Below are positions 41,749 to 51,821 of a stretch of 64,000 bases of DNA, in pieces. Both the position numbers and the translations under genes were made by a program. Position 1 is the stretch's first letter; every line of letters starts with the position of its first letter. The notes under the pieces were generated by a model. The model was not told the origin of the DNA, did no database searches, and saw nothing but the letters and a program-made list of their open reading frames with translations. This DNA is from Leucobacter chromiireducens (GTDB taxonomy: Bacteria > Actinomycetota > Actinomycetes > Actinomycetales > Microbacteriaceae): NCBI RefSeq assembly GCF_003917135.1, contig NZ_RPDI01000011.1, positions 1 through 64,000 on the forward strand, in the 5' to 3' direction.

Positions 41749-42531
41749 ATGGACAGCGCGAGCGCAGGGGCCAAGGTCGGCAGCAAATCTTCGGAGGCGG
41801 ACAGTCCAGCGACCGTTCCGTCTCCTGCCAGACCCAGCGCGGCGGCCGACGCAGTCGCACGCGCCGCGCAGACCGTCCGCACGATGGTGGAGCCGGGCGG
41901 CTGCGCGTGGCACGCCGCGCAGACGCACGCCAGCCTGACCCCGTACCTCATCGAGGAGAGCGCTGAGTTTGTCGACGCGATCGAGCGCGATCTGCCGGCC
42001 GCCGAGCTCAGCTCTGAGCTGGGCGACGTGCTCTACCAGGTGCTCTTCCACGCGGCGATCGCGGAGCGCGACGGTGAGGGTTACGACCTCGCGAGCGTCG
42101 CGGATGGGCTCTCGGAGAAGCTGATCGCGCGCCACCCGCACGTCTTCGGAGACCGCGGCTACATGAGCGTCGAGGAGCTCCACGCCGAGTGGGAGCGGCT
42201 CAAGGAAGACGCCGCGGGGGAGGCGCGTGGCTCGCGCGGGGCGCTCGACGGGATCCCCGCAGGGATGCCGACGCTCGCGCGCGCCGCGAAGGTCGTTGAG
42301 CGGCTGAAGCGCGCCGGCCTGGTCGAGCCGAGCGCTGGGGAGGGGAGCCCGGAGGATCCACTCGCCGCGGCCATCGGGCCGGACGAGCAGCGCCTCGCCG
42401 AGGTGGGCATCGGCGATGCCATGCTCGCGCTCGTGATGCGTGCAAACGCGGCAAGCATCGATCCGGATCGTGCCCTCCGTCAGGCGGTCGACCGGCTCGC
42501 CGCCCGCGTCATGCACAACGGCGACGGCTAG
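41749..42531 (+). CDS. mazG: MazG family nucleoside triphosphate pyrophosphohydrolase
   Basis: A 260-aa protein with one clear MazG domain: CAWHAAQTHASLTPYLIEES, EFVDAIERDLPAAELSSELG and DVLYQVLFHAAI carry the EExxE and ExxD metal ligands. A second, degraded domain may lie in the C-terminal part (ELHAEWERLKEDA; GIGDAMLALVMRANAASIDP). It hydrolyses non-canonical NTPs and (p)ppGpp-related nucleotides. The ATG at 41749 is seven bases after TAGGCT (leaderless-type) but also has AAGG close by. Its stop interlocks with that of the convergent LuxR gene (CTAG). Confidence 0.88.
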   Translation: MDSASAGAKVGSKSSEADSPATVPSPARPSAAADAVARAAQTVRTMVEPGGCAWHAAQTHASLTPYLIEESAEFVDAIERDLPAAELSSELGDVLYQVLFHAAIAERDGEGYDLASVADGLSEKLIARHPHVFGDRGYMSVEELHAEWERLKEDAAGEARGSRGALDGIPAGMPTLARAAKVVERLKRAGLVEPSAGEGSPEDPLAAAIGPDEQRLAEVGIGDAMLALVMRANAASIDPDRALRQAVDRLAARVMHNGDG

Positions 42532-43466
42532 GGCAGGATCCCCAGCCGCCGCGCCGCAGCGACGGCCGCGTGGCGCGTGTTCACGTCGAGCTTCGACATC
42601 GCGGTGCGCAGGTAGCTTTTCACGGTGCTCTCGGCGAGCTGGAGCGCGCGGCCGATATCCACGTTCGTCGCCCCGAGCGCTGCGTGCGCGAGCACGTCGA
42701 CCTCGCGCGGCGAGAGGTGCACCGCATCGGCGCTCGGATCAGGGGTGCCCAGTCGCGCAAGGCGGTCGCCGAGCGCGCTGATCCGCTCACGTACTTCCTC
42801 GTCCGAGACCGCCGCGGCAATGCTCCGCAGCTCTGCGTGCTCGCAGCGGAGCCGTTCGAGCGCCTCGCCGTCGATCCCGACGGGGGCCGCGCGCGAGTCC
42901 CCGAGCTCGGTGGCGAGCGCCTCGCTGCCGTCCCGTGAAACCGCGCTCCGACCAAGCGAGAGAGCCCCGTTGCGCTCCGCTCCGTGTGTGGTGGCGCGCG
43001 CCCGCGGCTCCGACACGCGATCCTGTACGCGGATCTCGCGCGCAAGTGCACGCGCGACGGCGGCTCCCGCGCTGAGGCGCGGTGCCTGGGCGAGCCGCGA
43101 GCCGCGGCTGCCGCCGTAGAGGACCGCACGCACAGCGCCGCCAACGATCACTGGGACGGCGAGGAGGGTGACCAGACCTTCCCCGCCGATCTGCTCGTCA
43201 TAGTCATGGGTGATGAGGCCGGAGTTTGCGTAGTCAGGGGTGAGTCGCGCTCGGTGTTCTGACATGGCGCGTCCGCCGAGGCCGCGGTCCGCCTGCACGC
43301 GAAGACCGGCGAGACTGCGGGTCCGGGTGCCGGCGAACGCAGTGACGCTCGTGAGGTCTCCGGTATTGAACCCGCCAAAGGCGACGGGGAATCGTGTCTC
43401 GTGCGCGAACTCCTCAACGGCGGCGTCCAGGGTTTCGAGCAAGAGGGGGTGAGGGGGATGGGTCAT
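42528..43466 (-). CDS. GAF-LuxR family transcriptional regulator
   Basis: A 312-aa regulator. A GAF-like domain occupies residues about 10-150 (PVAFGGFNTGDLTSVTAFAG; RGLGGRAMSEHRA; GLVTLLAVPVIVGGAVRAVL); a charged linker with a coiled segment follows, then a LuxR helix-turn-helix at the end (LSPREVDVLAHAALGATN; GRALQLAESTVKSYLRTAMS). There is no receiver domain. ATG 43466 has TTGGGAG upstream; the frame is open for 56 codons further. It is divergent from the DUF485-ActP pair with a nested dyad between them, so it is the likely regulator of that transporter, sensing a small ligand by the GAF domain. Confidence 0.88.
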   Translation of the reverse strand: MTHPPHPLLLETLDAAVEEFAHETRFPVAFGGFNTGDLTSVTAFAGTRTRSLAGLRVQADRGLGGRAMSEHRARLTPDYANSGLITHDYDEQIGGEGLVTLLAVPVIVGGAVRAVLYGGSRGSRLAQAPRLSAGAAVARALAREIRVQDRVSEPRARATTHGAERNGALSLGRSAVSRDGSEALATELGDSRAAPVGIDGEALERLRCEHAELRSIAAAVSDEEVRERISALGDRLARLGTPDPSADAVHLSPREVDVLAHAALGATNVDIGRALQLAESTVKSYLRTAMSKLDVNTRHAAVAAARRLGILP

Positions 43467-43490
43467 CGTTGCTCCCAACTTCCGGGGGTA

Positions 43491-43539
43491 TTCGATGCTA
43501 TCCCGACTTTCTAACATCGGGACAACACTTCGCATCGAA
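43491..43539. promoter_or_regulatory. Nested inverted repeats in the LuxR/DUF485 control region
   Basis: Outer pair TTCGATGC (43491-43498) and GCATCGAA (43532-43539); inner pair TCCCGA (43501-43506) and TCGGGA (43517-43522). Both are perfect and share a centre within a few bases. They lie in the 124-bp divergent gap and look like binding sites for a dimeric or tetrameric regulator. Confidence 0.6.
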
Positions 43540-43590
43540 GCGAAGCGGTCGCAACCGCGTGGCCGGTCCACCATGAGGCAAGGAGGCCCC

Positions 43591-43983
43591 ATGAATGTCC
43601 CCAGCACGCCAGAGTCAGAGTCCGGATCATCCATGCATGATCAGTCGGGAATTGACTACATCGCGTTCCAAGAAAGTGACGGGTTTCGGACGTTCAAGCA
43701 CCGATTCCGACGCTTCGTGTTCCCCCTGGCGATCGCGTTCCTCGCCTGGTTCCTCACCTACGTGCTGCTCGCCGCGTATGCGCACGACTTCATGGCGCAA
43801 CCGTTGTGGGGACTCAATGTCGGTCTGTGGTTCGGGCTCGGCCAGTTCGTGACCACGTTCATAATCACGATGAGCTATGTGGCCTACGCGAACCGGCGGC
43901 TTGATCCGCTCTCGCAGGAGCTGCGCGCTGAGCTCGAGCACCTGGCCGTGGCGGCGGGGGACACCGAGGGGAGCGGCGCATGA
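43591..43983 (+). CDS. DUF485 family membrane protein
   Basis: A 130-aa protein with two membrane helices: FVFPLAIAFLAWFLTYVLLA and GLNVGLWFGLGQFVTTFIIT, preceded by the family sequence RTFKHRFRRFVFP and followed by YVAYANRRLDPLS. DUF485 proteins (YjcH type) are encoded with ActP acetate symporters and probably assist them. ATG 43591 has AAGGAGG four bases upstream. The gene overlaps actP by 4 bp (ATGA). Confidence 0.92.
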   Translation: MNVPSTPESESGSSMHDQSGIDYIAFQESDGFRTFKHRFRRFVFPLAIAFLAWFLTYVLLAAYAHDFMAQPLWGLNVGLWFGLGQFVTTFIITMSYVAYANRRLDPLSQELRAELEHLAVAAGDTEGSGA

Positions 43984-45674
43984 GTGCTACACACCTCTCC
44001 ACCATCAGACCGCTCATCGGGGACACCGCGGCGGAACAGAATCCGGTGTTGAACATCACGATCTTCATCGCGTTTGTCGCGGTGACGATGGTCATCGTGA
44101 TTCGCGCGAGTCGGAGCAACCGAACAGCCGCCGACTTCTACGCCGGCGGGCGTTCTTTCACGGGGCGTCAGAACGGGCTGGCGATCGCCGGCGACTACCT
44201 CTCTGCGGCCTCATTCCTTGGTATCTGCGGCGCGATCGCGATCGCTGGCTACGACGGCTTTCTCTACTCGATCGGTTTCCTCGTCGCCTGGCTCGTCGCG
44301 CTGCTCCTCGTCGCTGAACTGATGCGGAACACCGCGAAGTTCACGATGGCTGACGTGCTCTCGTTCCGGCTGCGTGAGCGGCCCGTGCGCATGGCTGCCG
44401 CACTGACGACGCTCGCGGTCAGCTTCTTCTATCTGATCGCGCAGATGGCCGGCGCCGGCGGGCTCGTCTCGCTGCTGCTCGGCGTTGAGGATCAGCTCGG
44501 CCAGTCCGTGGTGATCGCTGTCGTTGGGGTCGTCATGATCCTGTACGTGCTCATCGGCGGGATGAAGGGCACCACCTGGGTGCAGATCATTAAGGCGGTG
44601 CTGCTCATCGCCGGAGCCGGCGCGATGACCGTGTGGGTACTTGCGCTCAAGAGTTTCAACTTCGCGGCGCTCCTTGAGACCGCGGTGAATCATCCCGAGA
44701 ACGCCAACGGCGCAGCAATCCTCGCGCCGGGACTCCGGTACGGCGAGAACCCGATCGACTTCGTGTCACTCGCGATCGCCCTCGTGCTCGGTACTGCCGG
44801 GCTGCCGCACGTGCTGATGCGCTTCTACACGGTGCCGACGGCGCGGGAAGCGCGGCGATCGGTTGTGTGGGCGATCTGGCTCATCGGGATCTTCTACCTG
44901 TTCACGCTCGTGCTCGGGTACGGGGCAGGCGCACTCGTCGGGCCAGAGACGATCGCGAAGGCCCCCGGCGGTGAGAACTCGGCGGCGCCGCTCCTCGCTG
45001 CGGAGCTCGGTGGGCCACTCCTGCTTGGCTTCATCTCAGCGGTCGCGTTCGCGACGATCCTCGCGGTCGTCGCGGGGCTCACCATCACCGCGTCGGCGTC
45101 GTTCGCGCACGACGTCTACAACAGTGTGATCAAGCGTGGCACCGCGACCGCCAAGCAAGAAATTCGCGTCGCGAAAAGCACGACGCTGGTGATTGGCGTC
45201 GTCGCCGTGGTCGGCGGCATCGGCGCGCAGGGACAGAACGTTGCGTTCCTGGTCGCACTTGCGTTCGCGGTTGCAGCGTCCGCCAACCTGCCGACGATCC
45301 TCTACTCGCTGTTCTGGAAGAAGTTCACTACGCGCGGGGCACTCTGGTCGATGCTGGGCGGATTGATCACCGCCGTCGGCTTGATCGTGCTCTCCCCGGT
45401 GATGTCTGGCAATCCGACGGCGATGCTCGGCGAGGGCGTCGACTTCGCGGTGTTCCCGTTGAAGAATCCCGGCATCATCTCGATTCCGGTCGGCTTCTTC
45501 CTCGGCTGGCTCGGCTCGGTCACGCAGCGCGGTCAGGAGTCGCGCAAGCTCGCCGCGGAGATGGAAGTGCGCGCGCTCACCGGGCACGGCGCCGAGCCCC
45601 CGGTGACCGAAGAGCACCGTGCGCAGGCGGCGCTCGAGGAGGGGGAGCGCAGGTCTGAGGGTGCTGACTCGTAG
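43980..45674 (+). CDS. actP: Cation/acetate symporter (SSS family)
   Basis: A 564-aa sodium:solute symporter with about 13 helices. ADFYAGGRSFTGRQNGLAIA, GDYLSAASFLGICGAIAIAG and FRLRERPVRMAAALTTLAVS are hallmarks of the ActP/DhlC group, which takes up acetate and short monocarboxylates. VKVLMRFYTVPTARE-like loop (PHVLMRFYTVPTAREARRS) is also typical. The cytoplasmic tail is charged. With DUF485 and a divergent GAF-LuxR regulator it forms a monocarboxylate-uptake unit, which fits the RamB-type regulator and pckG further right. Confidence 0.92.
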   Translation: MSATHLSTIRPLIGDTAAEQNPVLNITIFIAFVAVTMVIVIRASRSNRTAADFYAGGRSFTGRQNGLAIAGDYLSAASFLGICGAIAIAGYDGFLYSIGFLVAWLVALLLVAELMRNTAKFTMADVLSFRLRERPVRMAAALTTLAVSFFYLIAQMAGAGGLVSLLLGVEDQLGQSVVIAVVGVVMILYVLIGGMKGTTWVQIIKAVLLIAGAGAMTVWVLALKSFNFAALLETAVNHPENANGAAILAPGLRYGENPIDFVSLAIALVLGTAGLPHVLMRFYTVPTAREARRSVVWAIWLIGIFYLFTLVLGYGAGALVGPETIAKAPGGENSAAPLLAAELGGPLLLGFISAVAFATILAVVAGLTITASASFAHDVYNSVIKRGTATAKQEIRVAKSTTLVIGVVAVVGGIGAQGQNVAFLVALAFAVAASANLPTILYSLFWKKFTTRGALWSMLGGLITAVGLIVLSPVMSGNPTAMLGEGVDFAVFPLKNPGIISIPVGFFLGWLGSVTQRGQESRKLAAEMEVRALTGHGAEPPVTEEHRAQAALEEGERRSEGADS

Positions 45675-45692
45675 CCTCGGCCGGTGGTGCGC

Positions 45693-45728
45693 AGCCCCGG
45701 TCGGCCCGCGAGCGGGTCGGCCGGGGCT
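45693..45728 (+). terminator. Hairpin terminator after actP
   Basis: AGCCCCGG... (45693-45708) pairs with ...CCGGGGCT (45713-45728) through a 16-bp stem containing two imperfect pairs and a 4-nt loop, 18 bp after the actP stop. Confidence 0.65.
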
Positions 45729-45773
45729 CGGTCCGTGCGCGCGGCTGCCTCGCGAAGATGGAAGAATGGGGGA

Positions 45774-47072
45774 ATGGCCTCCCCAGTGAACCCGCCCCGC
45801 GGCATGCGCGACTTCCTGCCAGCAGACAAGGCGCGCCGCGAGCACGCGCTCGGCATCATCAAGGGTGTCTACCGCGCGCACGGCTTCGACGAGATCGAGA
45901 CGCCCGTCGTCGAGGACTGGGGGCGGCTCCACGCCGGCCTGGGCGGCGACAACGAGAAGCTGTCGTTCTCGATTCTGAAGCGCGGGATCACGGCCGAGGC
46001 GCTCGCAGCTGCCGCGGCCGCCGGCGACGTCGAACAGCTCGCCGATCTCGGCCTGCGGTTCGACCTCACGGTGCCGCTCACCCGTTTCTACGCCTCGCAC
46101 CGCGCGGAGCTGCCCCCGGTGTTCCGCTCGATCCAGATCGCGCCGGTGTGGCGCGCCGAGCGCCCGCAGAAGGGGCGCTACCGCCAGTTCGTGCAGGCGG
46201 ACATCGACATCATCGGTGAGCCGGGGATCCTCGCCGAGATCGAGCTGATCACCGCGACGTCGCAGGCGCTCGCCGAGCTCGGCCTCGCCGGCTGCGTGAT
46301 CCGCGTGAACGACCGCCGCATTCTCTTCGGCCTGCTCGAGCACTGCGGCTTCGCGGCGGAGACGCACGAGCGCGCGCTCATCACGGTCGACAAGCTCGAC
46401 AAGATCGGCGCAGCTGGCGTGGTCGAGGAGCTGCGCGAGATCGATGCGGCAGCCGCGGATCGCATCGGCGCCGTGCTCGCAGCGGTGGAACCCGCGATCG
46501 CGGGCGACGGGATCCCGCTCACCGGGGACCGGATCGCCGCCGTGCTGCCCGAGGGCGCCGCCGCTGACGGCATCGCGAACCTCGCGGAGCTCGGCGCGGC
46601 GCTCACCGGAGCGCTTCCCGCGGGCGTCGAGCTGCGCTTCGATCCAACGCTCGTGCGCGGCATGGGGTACTACACCGGCACCATCTTCGAGATTGCGCAC
46701 CCGGGATCCGGCAGCTCGGTGGGCGGCGGCGGCCGCTACGACGGCATGGTCGGCCGCTTCCTCGGGCAGGACGTGCCGGCGGTCGGCTTCTCCATCGGCT
46801 TCGAGCGCGTGGTCGACCTCATCACGCTGCCCGAGGCGACGGGGCCGGACGCCGTTGCGCTCATCGCCGACGCTGACGTCGAGCTCGCGCAGCTCGTCGC
46901 GCTGAAGCGTGAGCTCGTCGGACGCGGGCACCGCGTGCGCATCGAGAAGCGGCAGAAGAACATGAAGACGCTGCTCGCGCGGGTGGCGGCCGAGGGCTTC
47001 ACGAGCGTCGCCAACGTGCGCGCCGGCGTGTCCTCGGCCGACGAGCTCGAGCTGCGGCCGCTCGCCGGCTAG
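45774..47072 (+). CDS. hisS: Histidyl-tRNA synthetase
   Basis: A 432-aa class II synthetase. Motif 1 is near the start (PPRGMRDFLPADKARREHAL), motif 2 is APVWRAERPQKGRYRQFVQA, the histidine-A loop is LVRGMGYYTGTIFEI, and motif 3 is SVGGGGRYDGMVGRF. The C-terminal anticodon-binding domain covers about 345-432. It charges tRNA-His. The ATG at 45774 has a weak GGGGGA immediately before it and may be leaderless or start from an upstream signal. A short hairpin terminator follows. Confidence 0.96.
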   Translation: MASPVNPPRGMRDFLPADKARREHALGIIKGVYRAHGFDEIETPVVEDWGRLHAGLGGDNEKLSFSILKRGITAEALAAAAAAGDVEQLADLGLRFDLTVPLTRFYASHRAELPPVFRSIQIAPVWRAERPQKGRYRQFVQADIDIIGEPGILAEIELITATSQALAELGLAGCVIRVNDRRILFGLLEHCGFAAETHERALITVDKLDKIGAAGVVEELREIDAAAADRIGAVLAAVEPAIAGDGIPLTGDRIAAVLPEGAAADGIANLAELGAALTGALPAGVELRFDPTLVRGMGYYTGTIFEIAHPGSGSSVGGGGRYDGMVGRFLGQDVPAVGFSIGFERVVDLITLPEATGPDAVALIADADVELAQLVALKRELVGRGHRVRIEKRQKNMKTLLARVAAEGFTSVANVRAGVSSADELELRPLAG

Positions 47073-47092
47073 GTGCGCGCGACCCTGCCGGC

Positions 47093-47110
47093 GGGTTCCA
47101 CACGGAACCC
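47093..47110 (+). terminator. Short hairpin after hisS
   Basis: GGGTTCC (47093-47099), loop ACAC, GGAACCC (47104-47110), then TT. Confidence 0.6.
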
Positions 47111-47181
47111 TTGACGGGGGCGCCGCGCGGTGCGACGCTTTCCGCGAGGGTTGCACCGCGCGGCCGGATGGGAAGTCGACC

Positions 47182-49022
<1,841 letters not shown>

Positions 49023-49049
49023 GCCACCCACCCACGGAGACGCAGCACG

Positions 49050-49490
49050 GTGAAACGCGGAGCGGGGGAGTTCGGGGCCTGGGCCTCGAGCCTGCGCTTC
49101 AGCGTCTTCACCGTGCTGATCGTCGGGCTGGTGCTGGCAGGCGCCGTCATCGTCAGCCCCAGCCTCTCCACCTTCGTGCAGCAGCGGCGCGAGATCGCGG
49201 AGCTGCGCGAGAGCGTGCGCATCCACCAGGAGGCCGTCACCGAGATCGACGCGGAGCGCGCGAAGTGGAAGGATCCGGTCTACGTCCGCGCGCAGGCCAG
49301 GGACCGCCTGTTCTACGTCCTGCCTGGCGAGACCCAGCTCAACGTCATCGACGATGTGACCATGCCGATCGAGTCGGACGAGGAGACGAGCGACACGCTC
49401 TCACGCATCGAGACGAACTGGGCTGAGGGGCTCGTCGGTTCCTTCCTGAGCGCGGGGACCGCAGCCCCGAAGGACGACACCGCCCCGTAG
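49050..49490 (+). CDS. ftsB: Septum formation initiator FtsB/DivIC family protein
   Basis: A 146-aa bitopic protein: one helix (SVFTVLIVGLVLAGAVIVSP, about 18-37), then a coiled coil (VQQRREIAELRESVRIHQEA), and the family motif WKDPVYVRAQARDRLFYVLPG. It acts in the divisome with FtsL and FtsQ. The GTG at 49050 has GGAGA upstream. A low-complexity C-terminal tail follows. It lies between eno and DUF501 as in relatives. Confidence 0.9.
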   Translation: MKRGAGEFGAWASSLRFSVFTVLIVGLVLAGAVIVSPSLSTFVQQRREIAELRESVRIHQEAVTEIDAERAKWKDPVYVRAQARDRLFYVLPGETQLNVIDDVTMPIESDEETSDTLSRIETNWAEGLVGSFLSAGTAAPKDDTAP

Positions 49491-49576
49491 CGACGCGGTT
49501 CCGCCCCGATCCCGCGCGGCTGTTCTGGCCGCCCCAGCCCGCACACACCACCACCCCGACGCCCGAGGAGATCCCC

Positions 49577-50059
49577 ATGAGCCGTCCGCCGTTTCCCGCA
49601 CCAACCGAGGCCGACATCGCCGCGGTGAGCGCGCAGCTTGAGCGCGAGGCACGCGGCGTCATCGGCATCGCGGCGCGCACCTCCGACGGGGTGCCGACCG
49701 TCGTGGCGACCGCGCCCCGGCTGCCGGACGGCTCGCCGTTCCCCACCTTCTACTACCTCTCGCACCCGGAGGCGGTCGCCGCCGCCTCGCGCCTCGAAGC
49801 CGCAGGCGTGATGGTGGAGTTCAACGAGATGCTCGCGGAGGACGAGGAACTGCGCGCGCGGTATCAGGCCGCGCACGAGCAGTACATCGCGGATCGGGAT
49901 CAGATCGGTGAGGTGCCAGAGCTCGCCGGGGTGTCTGCGGGCGGGATGCCGACTCGCGTGAAGTGCCTGCACGCCCTCATCGGCCACGCGCTCGCGGCCG
50001 GACCCGGGGTGAACCCGATCGGCGACCTCGCACTCGAACGCTGCGGGTGGCGCCCCTAA
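49577..50059 (+). CDS. DUF501 domain protein
   Basis: A 160-aa protein matching DUF501: RGVIGIAARTSDGVPTVVAT, PFPTFYYLSHPEAVAAASRL and GMPTRVKCLHALIGHALA with the terminal GDLALERCGW. The family is of unknown function and almost always lies after eno and ftsB. In many relatives an exopolyphosphatase gene follows; here ndh follows instead. GAGGAG lies upstream of ATG 49577. Confidence 0.92.
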   Translation: MSRPPFPAPTEADIAAVSAQLEREARGVIGIAARTSDGVPTVVATAPRLPDGSPFPTFYYLSHPEAVAAASRLEAAGVMVEFNEMLAEDEELRARYQAAHEQYIADRDQIGEVPELAGVSAGGMPTRVKCLHALIGHALAAGPGVNPIGDLALERCGWRP

Positions 50060-50169
50060 CCTCCCATTCAAGATCGCGGAACGTTCGACGACCAGGGGGA
50101 ACGTCCGAATTTTCGACTGCGTTTGCGCGCTTGGCCGCGGAAGTGGCTGAGCAGCCAGGAATTGCACGA

Positions 50170-50175
50170 TAGACT
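50170..50175 (+). promoter_or_regulatory. -10 element of ndh
   Basis: TAGACT, 82 bp upstream of the ndh GTG. The 197-bp gap has no gene. Confidence 0.45.
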
Positions 50176-50256
50176 GAGCCGTAGGGCAGCAGTCTGCCCG
50201 TTCCGCTGTGTCCGCACTCGGACAGTTCCCGCACAGAGCATCAAGGAGACCGCCCC

Positions 50257-51597
50257 GTGGCGAAGAAGATTCTGATCGTTGGCGGTGGCTACGCCGGCTT
50301 CTACACCGCATGGAAGCTGGAGAAGCTCCTCCGCGCCGGTGAGGCCGAGGTCACGATCGTCGACCCGCTGCCCTACATGGCGTACCTGCCGTTCCTCCCC
50401 GAGGTCGCGGCAGGCTCGATCGAGCCGCGCCACGCGGTCGTCGCGCGTCGTCGCCACCTGAAGCGCACCGCGAACATCGCGGGCAAGGTCACTGGTATCT
50501 CGCACGCAACGAAGACCGCGACGATCACGCCGAACGTTGGCGAGGCGTACGACTTCGAGTACGACCAGATCGTGATCACCACGGGCTCCGTGTCCCGCAC
50601 TTTCCCGATCGCTGGCATCGCCGACAACGCGATCGGCATGAAGACGATCGAGGAGGCCGTCGCGATCCGCGATCGCATGGTCGGCAACTTCGAGCGCGCA
50701 GCGTCGCTGCCGAAGGACTCCGCCGAGCGTGCCCGACTCCTCACCGTGACCGTCGTTGGCGGCGGCTTCGCCGGCATCGAGTCGGTGTCCGAGCTCCGCT
50801 CGTTCGCGACCAGCCTGTTGCGCCGCTATCCCGAGATCACGTTCGACGAGACGAAGTTCCACCTCGTCGAGGCCATGGGGCGCATCATGCCCGAGGTCAC
50901 CGAGGGCCTCGCCGACTGGGTGGTCAAGGACCAGACCCGTCGCGGCGTCGACATCCACCTCAACACGCAGCTCTCCTCGGCGGTTGACGGCAAGATCGAG
51001 CTCTCCACCGGCGAGAACTACGAGTCCGACCTCATCGTCTGGACCGCCGGCGTCATGCCCCGCCCGTTCCTCCGCGGCACCGACCTGCCGATCGGCGCGC
51101 GCGGCCACGTCGTGGGCACTCCGTCGCTCCGCGTTGCGACCGAAGAGGGCGAGATCGTCGAGGGCGCGTGGACCGCAGGCGACACGTCGCAGGTTCCCGA
51201 CATCTCCTCGACCCCCGGCCCCGGCGGCTTCTGCGTGCCCAACGCGCAGCACGCGGTGCGCCAGGGCAAGCTGCTCGCGAAGAACATCGTTGCGTCGCTG
51301 CGCGGCGAAGGCGTCGCGGAATACAACCACAAGAACGCTGGCGCGGTGGCCGGTCTCGGTATGAACACCGGTGTGTTCCGCTCGGGCAACTTCACGCTCA
51401 AGGGGTACATTGCGTGGCTGGCGCACCGCTTCTACCACGGCCTCGCGATCCCCACGTGGGAGCGCAAGTGGCGCGTGTTTGGCGGCTGGGTGAGCCACTT
51501 CTTCCTGGGCCGCGACATCGTCAACATCGAGGCGACGCAGGAGCCGCGCGCGATCTTCGAGGAGTTCGCGTCGCGCCCGAAGCCCGCAGCCGAGTAA
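50257..51597 (+). CDS. ndh: Type II NADH dehydrogenase
   Basis: A 446-aa NDH-2. GGGYAGFYTAWKL binds FAD, VVGGGFAGIESVSEL binds NADH, and WTAGVMPRPFLRG with GGFCVPNAQHAVRQG are family landmarks. The C-terminal region (FRSGNFTLKGYIAWLAHRFY) makes amphipathic helices for membrane contact. It transfers electrons from NADH to menaquinone without pumping protons. GTG 50257 has AAGGAGA at normal distance. A 20-bp-stem terminator follows. Confidence 0.95.
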   Translation: MAKKILIVGGGYAGFYTAWKLEKLLRAGEAEVTIVDPLPYMAYLPFLPEVAAGSIEPRHAVVARRRHLKRTANIAGKVTGISHATKTATITPNVGEAYDFEYDQIVITTGSVSRTFPIAGIADNAIGMKTIEEAVAIRDRMVGNFERAASLPKDSAERARLLTVTVVGGGFAGIESVSELRSFATSLLRRYPEITFDETKFHLVEAMGRIMPEVTEGLADWVVKDQTRRGVDIHLNTQLSSAVDGKIELSTGENYESDLIVWTAGVMPRPFLRGTDLPIGARGHVVGTPSLRVATEEGEIVEGAWTAGDTSQVPDISSTPGPGGFCVPNAQHAVRQGKLLAKNIVASLRGEGVAEYNHKNAGAVAGLGMNTGVFRSGNFTLKGYIAWLAHRFYHGLAIPTWERKWRVFGGWVSHFFLGRDIVNIEATQEPRAIFEEFASRPKPAAE

Positions 51598-51609
51598 CCA
51601 CTCGCAGCA

Positions 51610-51655
51610 CGCAGTGCGCCCCCGGCAGCCGTTCGGCTGCCGGGGGCGCACTGCG
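51610..51655 (+). terminator. Strong terminator of ndh
   Basis: Perfect 20-bp arms (51610-51629 and 51636-51655) with the 6-nt loop CGTTCG, then TTCTC; 12 bp after the stop. Confidence 0.85.
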
Positions 51656-51713
51656 TTCTCCCGGCCCGTCCGCCCGGGGCCGGCCTGGCCCGGCCCCGGC
51701 TTGGCACACAACC

Positions 51714-51784
51714 GGATCGGGGTCACTTTGGCAGGGTGTCGCGTCCCGGACCTCGACGACACCCTGCCAAAGTGACCCCGATCC
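51714..51784. repeat. Long perfect inverted repeat (28-bp arms)
   Basis: Arms at 51714-51741 and 51757-51784 are perfect reverse complements around a 15-nt loop. The element lies between convergent ndh and ramB, 38 bp from the ramB stop, and is separate from the ndh terminator. Size and layout match the 23-bp-arm element at 2176-2237, although the arm sequences differ. Confidence 0.9.
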
Positions 51785-51821
51785 AGCCGGTGGGAGTGGG
51801 CGAGGGTGGGGGAAGTGGGGA

